Origin: UBA6623 sp965217195
Lineage (GTDB): Bacteria > Acidobacteriota > Terriglobia > Bryobacterales > UBA6623
Assembly (NCBI GenBank): GCA_965217195.1
Contig: CBDCHL010000004.1
Span: 1,488,001-1,552,000, forward strand
Direction: 5' to 3'
Length of the DNA stretch: 64,000 nucleotides
Shown: positions 1 through 7,863 of the stretch, piece by piece
How positions within the stretch are numbered: the stretch's first letter is position 1
Layout of the letters: each line of letters begins with the position of its first letter
Program-made: the position numbers and the translations under genes
Notes under the pieces: generated by a model
Database searches by the model: none
The model's input: only the letters and a program-made list of their open reading frames with translations
What the model was told of the DNA's origin: nothing

Positions 1-1142
1 ACGGCGGCCCAGCGGCCGATGCGGACTTGCATTTCATCCGACGTTTGCGGACGAACGCGGGTGACGATATCGACGGCTACGAGAGTTGCGCAACTGTTGA
101 GCGCGGCCGCGATCGTGCTCATCAGCGCCGCCAGCAGTCCCGCCGAGATCAACCCCTTGAGGCCGGTCGGAATCAATTCCGTAATCAACACCGGCAGCAC
201 CTGATTGGCGTCTTCGCCGATTCGGTCTTGGAACAGGACGTAACCGATCGTGCCGGGCAGCACCAGGATGAAGACCGGCAACACCTTGATGAACCCCGCG
301 AACAGCGGTCCGATCTGCGCGTCGTGCTGGGACTTCGCGGCGAGTACTCGCTGCACAATCGTCTGATCGGTGCACCAATACCAGATTCCCAACACGGGGT
401 AACCCAGCAATACCGAATACCAGGCCAGGCCCACGGAGTTGTCGGTGTGCAAGAGATTCAACTGGCCCGGCTTCAGAGCGGCCTCGAACTCCGCCATCGT
501 CGTGATGCCGTGATCGGGAAGGGCCATGATGGCGGCAATGGTGACCGCGATCGCGCCGACGATCAAAACGACCGTCTGAATCGTCTCGGTGATGACAACG
601 GCCTTCAGCCCGCCCAGCACGGTGTAGATTCCCGTGATCACCGAAATGATCAGAATCGATGCAATTACATTAATGCCGAAGAATTGCTCAAACACCGTCG
701 CGCCGGCATACAGACTCATCCCGATGTGGATGAAAAGCGCGGCCAAGATCGCCATAAAGGCCAGGAACGACCGCGACCCCGGACCGAAGCGGCGTTCGAG
801 AAACTCCGGTAAGGTACCGATGCGGTTTCGAAAGTAAAACGGCGCGAACACCAGGCCGAGAATGATCAGCGTGAAACCCGCCGCCAACTCGAAATTGCCC
901 CACACCAGGCCTTCGCTGTAGCCCGAAGCCGCCAGCCCGACCACGTGAATGGTTGAAATGTTCGAGGCAAACAGCGCCGCGCCGACTGTGACCCAGCCGA
1001 GGGAGCGTCCGGCCAAGAAATACACGTCGCCCGTCATCTTCTGGCGGCGCGTGGCCAAGATGCCAACCGCCAGAATTCCCACCATGTAAACGACGATGAT
1101 GACAAGGTCGAGTAGGGGGATTTGCAGATTGGCGCTAAGCAT
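1..1142 (-). CDS. Sodium:solute symporter (SSS family), 3' end missing
   Basis: This frame is open from an ATG at 1142 to the window edge, about 380 residues without a stop. It encodes a polytopic inner-membrane protein of the sodium/solute symporter family (TC 2.A.21). The first helix follows a very short N-terminus (MLSANLQIPL), and the family pattern continues with 'AGRSLGWV', 'FASNISTIH' (helix 2, the Na+-site region) and 'GGLKAVVITE'. The sequence around 'WYWCTDQTIVQR' matches the sugar-transporting SGLT-like branch. The true C-terminus lies outside the window. The substrate cannot be told from sequence; a sugar or sugar-acid is likely because a sulfatase lies upstream on the same strand. 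Confidence 0.9.
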   Translation of the reverse strand, partial: MLSANLQIPLLDLVIIVVYMVGILAVGILATRRQKMTGDVYFLAGRSLGWVTVGAALFASNISTIHVVGLAASGYSEGLVWGNFELAAGFTLIILGLVFAPFYFRNRIGTLPEFLERRFGPGSRSFLAFMAILAALFIHIGMSLYAGATVFEQFFGINVIASILIISVITGIYTVLGGLKAVVITETIQTVVLIVGAIAVTIAAIMALPDHGITTMAEFEAALKPGQLNLLHTDNSVGLAWYSVLLGYPVLGIWYWCTDQTIVQRVLAAKSQHDAQIGPLFAGFIKVLPVFILVLPGTIGYVLFQDRIGEDANQVLPVLITELIPTGLKGLISAGLLAALMSTIAAALNSCATLVAVDIVTRVRPQTSDEMQVRIGRWAA

Positions 1143-1257
1143 CGCTTGGGAACCGCTGGGAATCCGCCCGCACCGGAACGGCGCGTCGTTTGGATAGGGT
1201 CGTCTGGAGTGAGTCGTCTAGTGTAGCGAAGTCGGCTGAGCGTCGCGTTGCGCAACG

Positions 1258-1507
1258 GGGTGCGCGACATAAATGTGGGACGCGAGGACGGAAGTCCGCG
1301 CTCAGCCCGGTTCAGCGGGCTTGGGCTGGGCTTGGGTTCGATCAGGCCGGCCCTTCGAGGGCCGGTTAAAATCGGCCCTCCGTCATATAGGCCGTTTCAA
1401 CGGTCTTTTCCCTTCAGGCTTTAGCCGTGGCCGAACCAAGGGAAAATTCCCGACCGGGAGCGATCGAGAGGGGCCGGTCGCCTGGTCCACATTTATGTCG
1501 CGCACCC
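1258..1507. repeat. 250-bp element with 21-bp perfect terminal inverted repeats
   Basis: Positions 1258-1278 and 1487-1507 are perfect inverted copies of a 21-bp sequence containing GCGCGACATAAATGTGG. The interior has no convincing ORF. It contains smaller palindromes, including GGCCGGCCCTTCGAGGGCCGG, and one copy of the 'GGACGGAAGTCC' repeat seen again near 9148 and 58951. No clear target duplication is visible. It could be a MITE-like element or a composite of intergenic palindromes. Confidence 0.6.
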
Positions 1508-1669
1508 TTGTGTAACCGGCCTCTACTGTACGGAGCCGACCGGAGTTTTCGCCGCAGGCTCCCGCGACCGACAAAGACAAGCCGCGTGTTCGCCGGGCCA
1601 CGGTTCGCCGCGCCAACCCGAAGGGATGAGAGGATGGGCCGGAGGCCCGCGAGGTGGAGGAAGTTCTCT

Positions 1670-1762
1670 CTATCCTTGCCGGCTGCGGCGCCTCATCATG
1701 ATCAAGACCAAGAGGCCGACGGCAACAAGCCCACAAAGAACTCTGACCAATGTTGAATCCAT
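1670..1762 (-). CDS. Possible 30-residue single-pass membrane protein
   Basis: A short frame from ATG at 1762 to TAG encodes 30 residues: a short N-terminus (MDSTLVR), one hydrophobic stretch (LCGLVAVGLLVLIMM) and a basic tail (RRRSRQG). That layout is a plausible N-out/C-in small membrane protein by the positive-inside rule. Only a weak purine-rich site (AAAGAG) precedes the ATG. It lies between the repeat element and the sulfatase gene. No homologue is recognised, and a chance ORF is possible. Confidence 0.28.
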   Translation of the reverse strand: MDSTLVRVLCGLVAVGLLVLIMMRRRSRQG

Positions 1763-1812
1763 AACTCTTTTGTAAACGATCTAGTACTAAAATGGCAACT
1801 CAAGTTTCTTAC

Positions 1813-3180
1813 CTAATACGGCAAATCATTTCTCTCACGCCAATCATCGCCAACCCCGGCAAACCAATCCATCGTCACGCCATCGAGTCGGGCTTGCAGT
1901 CCCGAAATCTCAGGCTTGCCCACGAGATTGATCATCTGGAAGGGGTCGTTTTCGTTGTCGTAGAGCACCCAAGGCTCTTGCTCATGTCGGGCGTAGGTGT
2001 GGGTTTTCGTTCGCACGCCGCGCCAAGCGGGGAATTCGGCGGACTCGGTTTCGGTATAGCTTTGGATGTAGACGGACTCGGGTTCCGCGCCAACGGCGCC
2101 TTGCAGATTCGCGGAAAGATCACGACCCGTAACGCTGTCGGGGACAGGTACTCCCGCCAAGCCCAACAGTGTCGGCACGATGTCGACGTGCGAGAAGAGC
2201 AAGTCGGAATCGCCCCCGGCCGGAATCGCGCCGGGGTAGCGGACAATGCCCGGCACGAGAATCGACTCTTCCCACGGCTTGCGCTTCAGTACCGTCCCGT
2301 GCGAGCCGAGCATGTCGCCGTGGTCGGAGCTCAACAAGATGATCGTATTGTCGGCCTGCCCGTTTTCCTCAAGCATCTTGAGCAGCCTCCCGATTTCGTG
2401 ATCGATGAACGTGATGGCCGCGTAGTATCCCGCGACGTCGTCGCGGCCCGCTCGGGGCGTGTTCTCACGCCAATTCTCCCGCATCCGAATCAGGTCGAAG
2501 TCGTAGAGATTCATGTACTCCGGCGGCGCGACGTAGGGGTTGTGAGGGGGCCCCCACTGCAGATAAAGGCAGAACGGAGAGTCGTCGCCTCCGCCCTCGC
2601 CCCGGCCCTGATTGAGGAAGTTGATGGCTTCGTCGGCGAAGAATTTCGCGGAGTAGTCGTCCATCGGAATCGGCGTCGGGTCGTCGCGAAAATAGTGCAT
2701 GTTCCAATAGGCATGGCTGCAAACATTCGCGGCCCAGAAGTCAAAACCTTGACGCCGCGGGCCGGGCGGAACAAAGCCCGGCAAGCGGATGCCGCCCTCC
2801 AGATGCCACTTCCCGACAAAGCCGGTGCGGTAGCCATGCGGCTTGAGCAACTCCGGAAGGCTGACGGCCTCGTCGGGAAGCGGTGCGTCGTTGACGTCAA
2901 CGCCGTGCTCATGGGCGAATTGTCCGGTCAGCAGCGTCCCGCGGGCCGGGCAACAGACCGGGCAGTTGGCGATGGTATTGCGGAGCAGGACGCCTTCCCT
3001 TGCGAGCCGATCGATATTCGGCGTCTGGACATCGGCGTTGCCCATCGCGGCGATATCCATGCCGCGAAACTGATCGGGCATCAGGAAGAGGATGTTGGGT
3101 CGTTTAGGTTCAGGGGGACCTTGGCAGCCAACGAGAGCCGAAGCCGCCGCGCCCGCCAGAAACTCACGGCGGCGAATCAT
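1813..3180 (-). CDS. Secreted sulfatase (arylsulfatase-type, formylglycine-dependent)
   Basis: The 455-residue protein belongs to the alkaline-phosphatase-superfamily sulfatases, which hydrolyse sulfate esters. The N-terminus 'MIRRREFLAG...LVGC' combines a twin-arginine-like motif with a lipobox, so export and lipid anchoring are likely. The catalytic signature C-C-P-A-R at residues 76-80 is followed by GTLLTG; Cys76 would be converted to formylglycine. Metal-binding motifs are present: 'LMPDQFRG' (about 33-40), 'GKWHL' (near 123) and 'SSDHGDMLG' (near 285). Length is normal for the family. No anaerobic maturase or FGE gene is visible nearby, and the substrate (a sulfated glycan or choline sulfate) is not determinable. 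Confidence 0.93.
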   Translation of the reverse strand: MIRRREFLAGAAASALVGCQGPPEPKRPNILFLMPDQFRGMDIAAMGNADVQTPNIDRLAREGVLLRNTIANCPVCCPARGTLLTGQFAHEHGVDVNDAPLPDEAVSLPELLKPHGYRTGFVGKWHLEGGIRLPGFVPPGPRRQGFDFWAANVCSHAYWNMHYFRDDPTPIPMDDYSAKFFADEAINFLNQGRGEGGGDDSPFCLYLQWGPPHNPYVAPPEYMNLYDFDLIRMRENWRENTPRAGRDDVAGYYAAITFIDHEIGRLLKMLEENGQADNTIILLSSDHGDMLGSHGTVLKRKPWEESILVPGIVRYPGAIPAGGDSDLLFSHVDIVPTLLGLAGVPVPDSVTGRDLSANLQGAVGAEPESVYIQSYTETESAEFPAWRGVRTKTHTYARHEQEPWVLYDNENDPFQMINLVGKPEISGLQARLDGVTMDWFAGVGDDWRERNDLPY

Positions 3181-3213
3181 GCGGTGTAGGATGTCACCGG
3201 CCGGCGGGCGGTG

Positions 3214-3540
3214 TCAAGAAGGGGGGAACATGGAACATGTCGTCGACGAGGGATTGTGCTGCGCGCCGTGTTGCGAAAGAAAGACTTCACCGCGGAGGCT
3301 CTTGAGATGCCGAAACGTTCGGGCGTAGGTCTCGGCGATCTCGGGGAATTTTCGGTTTCCGGCCCACCGCCCACCGTCGTTGATGGAAACGCCACCGACG
3401 AAGACGACTTGGAGCTTGCGACCATTGCCGCTGACTTTCATGGTCCAGGTCGTGCAGCCCTCGCGGTGCCCGGGATTGTGGCCTGCCGTGAAACTGACGA
3501 ACGGGCGGCCCGCTGTTGCGCTGATCGTCTGATCAACTAA
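3214..3540 (-). pseudogene. C-terminal fragment of a subclass B3-like metallo-beta-lactamase
   Basis: Reading the minus strand from about 3540 gives one open frame of about 108 codons that aligns by eye to the C-terminal half of B3 metallo-beta-lactamases. Visible features are 'GHNPGHREGCTTWTM' (family GHTPGCTTWT zinc-ligand region), 'VVFVGGVSIN', 'FPEIAETYARTFRHLKSL' and 'EVFLSQHG' (last zinc histidine). The N-terminal half with the HxHxDH motif is missing: upstream of 3540 the frame runs into the FkbM gene start region. No suitable start codon or export signal exists. I read this as a gene remnant, not a working hydrolase. Confidence 0.75.
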
Positions 3541-3552
3541 GCTGAACAGTAG

Positions 3553-4500
3553 ATGAAGACAGGGGTGCAGAGGTTCAACGAGCGAGTTCCATGGCCGCTG
3601 CGGTTGCTATTGTTGCTGGTCGTCGGCTTTCTCTTGAAAGATGTTTTGTTCTTTGCCTTACACGGAGGCTGGGCGGTTACGGCGAGACTCAGAGGGCGTG
3701 CAACCCTTTGTCCCTGGTCGCGAATCGGCACCTACTACCTCGATCAGTTGGCATTCGACAAGCACTTGAACGCGCATCGTGAGTCGACTGAAATAGTTGA
3801 GTCGGACGAGAAACTGGGTATTCAATTGGTTTCTTCCGCGGCGGGGTCTTTTTGGATGCGTCAAGGAGTCGGCCTGTCGTACCTTTTGGCAGAGCACGAC
3901 TGGCTCGTCGAGGACTCTCCGAGCCTGAGTGTTCGCCCGGGCGACATCGTTTTCGATTGCGGAGCGCATGTGGGCGTGTTTACCGCCAAAGCGCTGGCAC
4001 TCGGCGCCGCGAAGGTCGTGGCGATCGAACCCAACCCCACAAACCTCGAGTGCCTGCGACGCAATTTCCCGCGGGAGATCGAGTCGGGCCGAGTCGTTTT
4101 GGTTCCCGAAGCGGTCTGGAGCAGCGAAGGAACGGTTTCGCTGCACATGGGAGAATCGACAGCGCAGGACAGCCTGGTGCGCTCCGTCGGCGGTGACACA
4201 ATCGACATTCCCGCGACGACCATCGACCTTCTGGTCGAGCGGTTGGGTTTGGACAAAGTCGATTACATCAAAATGGATATCGAGGGCGCCGAAAGAGAAG
4301 CCCTGAAGGGTGCGTTCGAGACTCTCCGTCACCTGCGCCCGCGATTGATGCTCGACAGCTACCATCGCAAGGATGATTCCACCGTGCTGCCGAAAATCAT
4401 TCGCGAGGCAAATGCCGACTACCAGTTTACTTGCGGCCCGTGTGAAGCCTTCTTGGACGATGGCAGCTACTTGGTCCCGCACGCCACTTTCTACGAATGA
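3553..4500 (+). CDS. Membrane-anchored FkbM-family methyltransferase (paralogue 1)
   Basis: The 315-residue protein has an N-terminal membrane segment ('LRLLLLLVVGFLLKDVLFF', about 17-35) followed by a SAM-dependent FkbM methyltransferase domain in the second half. SAM-binding motif I is 'VFDCGAHVGVFT', motif II is 'IEPNP', and the conserved 'IKMDIEGAE' follows. FkbM enzymes O-methylate sugars, polyketides or glycans; the acceptor is unknown. A second paralogue at 30940 shares the N-terminal 'RFNxRVPxPxRxLLL' pattern, a 'CPW' motif and the same domain layout, so both probably act on similar membrane-side substrates. It stands alone, about 395 bp upstream of tRNA-Ala. Confidence 0.88.
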   Translation: MKTGVQRFNERVPWPLRLLLLLVVGFLLKDVLFFALHGGWAVTARLRGRATLCPWSRIGTYYLDQLAFDKHLNAHRESTEIVESDEKLGIQLVSSAAGSFWMRQGVGLSYLLAEHDWLVEDSPSLSVRPGDIVFDCGAHVGVFTAKALALGAAKVVAIEPNPTNLECLRRNFPREIESGRVVLVPEAVWSSEGTVSLHMGESTAQDSLVRSVGGDTIDIPATTIDLLVERLGLDKVDYIKMDIEGAEREALKGAFETLRHLRPRLMLDSYHRKDDSTVLPKIIREANADYQFTCGPCEAFLDDGSYLVPHATFYE

Positions 4501-4573
4501 GCCGAATCTCGGCTTCCCCCGCCGTCCGCGCCTTTCGGGGCCCGGTACGATGTGGCCGGTCGCTCCGTTCGAA

Positions 4574-4738
4574 TCACTTTTCACTCGAAACCGCGCCGGC
4601 GACCTCCAAATCACCGATTTCACTCTCTGAGAAACCCCAGTCGGAGAGAGCCTTTCGGCTATCTTCGCCGGGCGCCGGCTGCCTGACGCCGGCGAGCGTG
4701 ACAAAGTTCTCGCGGGCCTTGAGATGGTAGTGCTCGGC
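4574..4738 (-). pseudogene. C-terminal fragment of a CaiB/BaiF family III CoA-transferase
   Basis: About 54 codons before a stop at 4574 read 'ENFVTLAGVRQPAPGEDSRK' then 'ALSDWGFSESEIGDLEVAGA'. This matches the typical C-terminal end of family III CoA-transferases (PAPxxGEDTxxVL...GfseeEIaxLraaGv). Everything upstream is lost: the frame passes directly into a palindromic repeat at about 4743. The rest of the gene is not found in the neighbourhood. It is a decayed remnant, with no start codon or coding context. Confidence 0.6.
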
Positions 4739-4742
4739 GCGA

Positions 4743-4797
4743 GACGTGGCGCACGCTTTCAGCCTGCCGTGGTGCCGGCCCTGGCGACATGTCCTGT
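4743..4797. repeat. Palindromic repeat, 'GTGGCGCACGCTTTC...GGCGACATGTC' family, copy 1
   Basis: This copy reads GTGGCGCACGCTTTCAGCCT then GCCGTGG...CTGGCGACATGTC. Close copies lie at 17177-17225 and 51503-51552. Each has two adjacent short palindromes (GCACGC...GCGTGC and GTCGCCA...TGGCGAC). It abuts the truncated end of the CoA-transferase remnant. Confidence 0.7.
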
Positions 4798-4863
4798 CCC
4801 CCACCCGCGCGGCCAAAGGCCCTTTCTAGGGTTGCCTGCGGCGGGGGGTGATTTGAGGCCCCG

Positions 4864-4872
4864 TGATATACT
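4864..4872 (+). promoter_or_regulatory. Candidate extended -10 promoter of tRNA-Ala
   Basis: TGATATACT fits an extended -10 (TGnTATAAT-like) and lies 22 bases before the mature tRNA-Ala start. No convincing -35 hexamer is seen at 16-18 bp spacing, which is usual for extended -10 promoters. Confidence 0.4.
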
Positions 4873-4894
4873 GACGTTGAAATTACACCTACAG

Positions 4895-4970
4895 GGGCGG
4901 CTAGCTCAGTTGGGAGAGCGCGGCGTTCGCAACGCCGAGGTCGTGGGTTCGAATCCCATGCCGTCCACCA
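4895..4970 (+). tRNA. tRNA-Ala (anticodon CGC)
   Basis: The 76-nt sequence folds as a standard cloverleaf. The acceptor stem pairs GGGCGGC with GCCGTCC with one G-U pair, the D arm is GCTCAGTTGGGAGAGC, the anticodon stem is CGGCG/CGCCG with loop TTCGCAA, and the T loop is TTCGAAT. The anticodon CGC reads GCG alanine codons. The 3' CCA is encoded. It lies alone between the CoA-transferase remnant and a long palindromic element. Confidence 0.96.
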
Positions 4971-5028
4971 ACGCCTCCCTCCGTTTCTCCTTTTTCGTTG
5001 TCGGTAGCGACCGGCACTCGTGCCGGTC

Positions 5029-5213
5029 CTAGCCCGCATTTCTCACCACCTGGCGAGGCGAAGTGCGTGAGAGGGCTGTCAGTACGAGGCACGGGCCGTC
5101 TGGCGCGCGGAGGCGTACTTGAACAGTACGGTGAGCACGGCAGGCAACCGTAACGAAGTAATGACCGGCCTATTGCGTGCTTCGACCGTCAGGTGGTGAG
5201 AAATGCAGGCTAG
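5029..5213. repeat. 185-bp imperfect palindrome; candidate structured RNA or MITE
   Basis: The ends 5029-5053 and 5189-5213 are inverted copies of about 25 bp sharing GCATTTCTCACCACCTG with one mismatch. The arms stay complementary to a central hairpin at about 5115-5131 (CGTAC-TTGAACA-GTACG). In the aligned arms many differences keep G-U or U-G pairing, for example CGAAGTGCGTG facing CGAAGCACGCA in reverse complement. That is more typical of a structure under RNA-level constraint than of random decay. It has no ORF and starts 58 bp after tRNA-Ala. Confidence 0.65.
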
Positions 5214-5221
5214 CCCCAGTC

Positions 5222-5262
5222 CGGACAAGCTCTCAGCTTGTCCCGCCCCAATCGAAGTTTCA
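5222..5262. repeat. 'GGACAAGCTCTCAGCTTGTCC' palindromic repeat, copy 1
   Basis: The palindrome at 5223-5243 is followed by the tail CGCCCCAATCGAAGTTTCAG. The same palindrome with the same kind of tail recurs at 51375-51425, and the palindrome recurs at 55490-55516. It lies at the 3' end of the membrane-protein gene and could act as a hairpin terminator for it, but no T-run follows. Confidence 0.6.
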
Positions 5263-5264
5263 GG

Positions 5265-6692
5265 TCAGTCCAACAGTCCCCAGGGCGAGCGAGAGCCGCC
5301 GTTCGCGCGGCGGTGCCCGAAGCTGAGGCAAACGTGGAACAGCAGCGCGTATACGAAATACTCGATCCGAAATAGGGCTCCGAACACCGCGGGCAATTCC
5401 CCGGTTTGGCAGAGTCGGGCCGCGCCTACAAGAACCGCGTTCAGCAACAGTACCGAGGCGACCCATCGAAAGGTTCGTCTGGTCGGTACGGCTCCGCGTC
5501 GCAGCGCAAAAACGTACCAACTTACATAGTGAAAAACCACAAGAAACTGGAACAGATAGGGCCAATGACTCGCCGGGCCGCTTCGCCAAGTCAGCAGGAC
5601 GACCGGAAGCGCAAACAACAAGGTCATCGCCGCCAAGAAGGCCCAAGCGCCGATCTTCGGGCGGGGCGATCGCGCGATTTGGCGGATTCCCAAGACAACC
5701 AACAAAACGATCAGCCCGAAGCGCAGCTCGCGGAAAGGGACGCTCGCCGGCACAAGCGGCGCCGGCTCGAGGCCGTATCGGAGATCGAGGGCCTGATGTC
5801 GGCTCGGGGCGTCCTCGATCCACAGCCACACCCCGCTCAATCCCCCCCTTTCGGCGACGAAACGTTGCCCCAGTCGATGGCCCCCGTTGACCCGCGCGGT
5901 GGAGCGATCGGCGGGAGGAGGCTCTTCAGGCGGCTGGAGCTCGGAGCCGAAGCGTGGAACCATCCCAAGCGCCAAAGGACTCCCGTAGGCGGTCTGGCGG
6001 CTCGGCCTGCCGTTGACCAAGAAACGCGTCGACAAGGGCGCAAGGGCGGCGACCATTTCCGGAAACGGGGCACTACCTCGCGCCTCGATCCAAAATCGGA
6101 ATGATCGTCCTTCGGAGCCTTCGACAGGAGCGAAGGGAAACAATGTCCAACCGGGCTCGGAGGCTTCGAGCGCCGGCACTTCGGCCACCCGCGTGCTTCC
6201 GCGCAAGTCGTAGCGCGCCGGATCATCGGCGACCGACCAATTAGGAATCAGCAGAAAAGCCGCTAGAAACGGCATCATGCCCGGAAGCTCGCTCACCGCG
6301 GGCGTGCCGTCTTCACCGGCTCGCGTCCGAAGGTAGATCGATATTTCGTCCCGCACGGCATGAAAGACGAAAAGCATCTGGATGAAAGTCAACAGTAGAA
6401 ATTCGTGGTGCAGCCATGCGATTGCCGCCCAGAGCGCGAGACCGGCGGGGAAAATCAGCCGTGATGTTTGTCCCCTACGCAGCTTCAGGCCATACGAGAA
6501 GAACCCCAGAAGTATATGCGGCCAACCGATGCCGATGAGCAGAATGTCATAGCCGGGCCGTCCCCAAGCCCAACCCGCGCCCCCGAATAGAAGACCGGTC
6601 AAGATCAACGACAAACCCAAGTTGCGCACCGGAATGCCGAACCCGGCGCCTGGGGTCGGCGCTCCAAGGGTCTCGGTGGTACCGGAGGGCAT
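5265..6692 (-). CDS. Polytopic membrane protein of unknown function
   Basis: I do not recognise this 475-residue protein. The ATG at 6692 is preceded by GAGGG about 12 bases upstream; an upstream TTG (6701) is possible. About nine hydrophobic segments are visible: three or four in residues 20-150, then a soluble loop of about 170 residues, then five in the C-terminal part. Histidines recur in or beside membrane segments ('GWPHILLGFF', 'WLHHEFLLL', 'FVFHAVRDE', 'VVFHYVSWY', 'LLFHVCLSF'), suggesting haem or metal binding inside the membrane. That is inference only. It is a single gene flanked by palindromic repeats on both sides. Confidence 0.8.
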   Translation of the reverse strand: MPSGTTETLGAPTPGAGFGIPVRNLGLSLILTGLLFGGAGWAWGRPGYDILLIGIGWPHILLGFFSYGLKLRRGQTSRLIFPAGLALWAAIAWLHHEFLLLTFIQMLFVFHAVRDEISIYLRTRAGEDGTPAVSELPGMMPFLAAFLLIPNWSVADDPARYDLRGSTRVAEVPALEASEPGWTLFPFAPVEGSEGRSFRFWIEARGSAPFPEMVAALAPLSTRFLVNGRPSRQTAYGSPLALGMVPRFGSELQPPEEPPPADRSTARVNGGHRLGQRFVAERGGLSGVWLWIEDAPSRHQALDLRYGLEPAPLVPASVPFRELRFGLIVLLVVLGIRQIARSPRPKIGAWAFLAAMTLLFALPVVLLTWRSGPASHWPYLFQFLVVFHYVSWYVFALRRGAVPTRRTFRWVASVLLLNAVLVGAARLCQTGELPAVFGALFRIEYFVYALLFHVCLSFGHRRANGGSRSPWGLLD

Positions 6693-6740
6693 CAGCGGCA
6701 AAATTCCCTCTTGAGGATAGCTGGGCGGAAGAATGGGAAC

Positions 6741-6781
6741 GCAGGTCTGACGAAAACCGCGTCTAGACCTGCGCTACGGGC
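6741..6781. repeat. 'GTAGCGCAGGTCTAG...AGACCTGCG' palindromic repeat, copy 1 (reverse orientation)
   Basis: GCAGGTCTGACGAAAACCGC followed by GTCTAGACCTGCGCTAC is the reverse complement of copies at 10656-10696 and 58833-58871. All three form a hairpin with CGCAGGTCT/AGACCTGCG arms. It lies in the gap between divergent genes. Confidence 0.65.
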
Positions 6782-6835
6782 GCGCTATGGGATCTTGCGG
6801 GGTTGGGCCCTCGGTCGACGTGGCACACTAACGGC

Positions 6836-7759
6836 TTGAAGCACTGCCTCATTCTCGGTTGCGGATACACGGGACGCCGCGTCGCTCGACGGCTTTTGGA
6901 ACGGGGTATTGCCGTCACCGCGACGACTCGAGACCCGATCCGGCAATCGGACTTGAAGGCTGCCGGTTGCCGGGTCGCAGCGCTCGATGTCACCGACGAG
7001 GCGACGCTCACGTCCGTAGCGGAGCTTGTCGACGAACAAACCAGGGTCCTGCTTTCGATCCCCACGCTGACCGAAACGAGTGGCGACACGGCGCGACTCG
7101 ACGACCCAACCGCCCGCATCGTAGAGGCCCTCGGGAAAGCCCCCGCTCGTGTGGTCTATCTTTCGACGACGGGCGTCTACGGCGAAACCAAGCACGTTGA
7201 CGAAACAACGCCGATTGCTCCCGTAACCGAACGGCAACATCGGCGCGCCGAAGCCGAGCGCGCCGTGACTGCCGGCCCGCGGCCCTCGCTGATCTTGCGG
7301 CCCGCCGCCATCTACGGCCCAGGGCGCGGCGTTCACACGGCATTACGGGCCGGGCGATATCGTCTCGCCCGCGACGGCGCAAACTTCATTTCGCGCATTC
7401 ATGTCCATGACCTCGCGGCATTAGCGGCGGCAGCCCTCGAGTCCGGCATCACCGGGGCATATCCAGCGGCGGACAAAAACCCCTGCACCTCGCGTGAGAT
7501 GGCACGTCACTGCGCCGACCTATTGGGACTGCCGATGCCGCCCTCTGTGGAAAACGGGGAAATCGATGAAACGCGGCGGGCCGACCGCCGCGTTGACGGG
7601 CGCGCGATTTGCAGGCTACTCGAGGTAAAGCTGCGCTACCCGTCGTATCGCGAGGGCGTCGCGGCGGCACTGGCGGAGGAGGGCGTTCCGGGGCAGCACC
7701 CCGAATCCTCAGAAACCGTGTCCCCGCACCCCGTCCTCGAAAGGCACAGGACCACGTAG
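6836..7759 (+). CDS. NAD(P)-dependent epimerase/dehydratase (extended SDR, YeeZ-like)
   Basis: From TTG at 6836 the protein has 307 residues and begins directly with the Rossmann motif 'LILGCGYTGRRVA' (GxGxxG). An upstream TTG at 6803 is possible, but its extra residues come from intergenic sequence. Further SDR features are 'LDVTDEATL', 'VYLSTTGVYGE' (serine/threonine and tyrosine region) and 'LILRPAAIYGPGR'. The catalytic YxxxK is not obvious: 'ERQHRRAEAE' sits where it is expected, as in YeeZ-type members. Substrate unknown. No good ribosome-binding site precedes either TTG, and no operon partner is seen. Confidence 0.8.
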   Translation: MKHCLILGCGYTGRRVARRLLERGIAVTATTRDPIRQSDLKAAGCRVAALDVTDEATLTSVAELVDEQTRVLLSIPTLTETSGDTARLDDPTARIVEALGKAPARVVYLSTTGVYGETKHVDETTPIAPVTERQHRRAEAERAVTAGPRPSLILRPAAIYGPGRGVHTALRAGRYRLARDGANFISRIHVHDLAALAAAALESGITGAYPAADKNPCTSREMARHCADLLGLPMPPSVENGEIDETRRADRRVDGRAICRLLEVKLRYPSYREGVAAALAEEGVPGQHPESSETVSPHPVLERHRTT

Positions 7760-7863
7760 CGCAGGGGTCGAAGACACCTGCGACTTTTCCTTTCGCCGCG
7801 AGCTACCCTTAAAATACTTGGTGGCCTGTTCCATGCAAACAAAACAGGCTCAAAGGGGTCCCG

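Noticed and set aside
1792..3189. Plus-strand ORF (465 codons) opposite the sulfatase
   Set aside because: Antisense shadow of a gene with a complete sulfatase signature.
6803..6835. Longer N-terminus for the SDR protein
   Set aside because: Adds residues from intergenic sequence before a Rossmann motif that normally lies at the very start.
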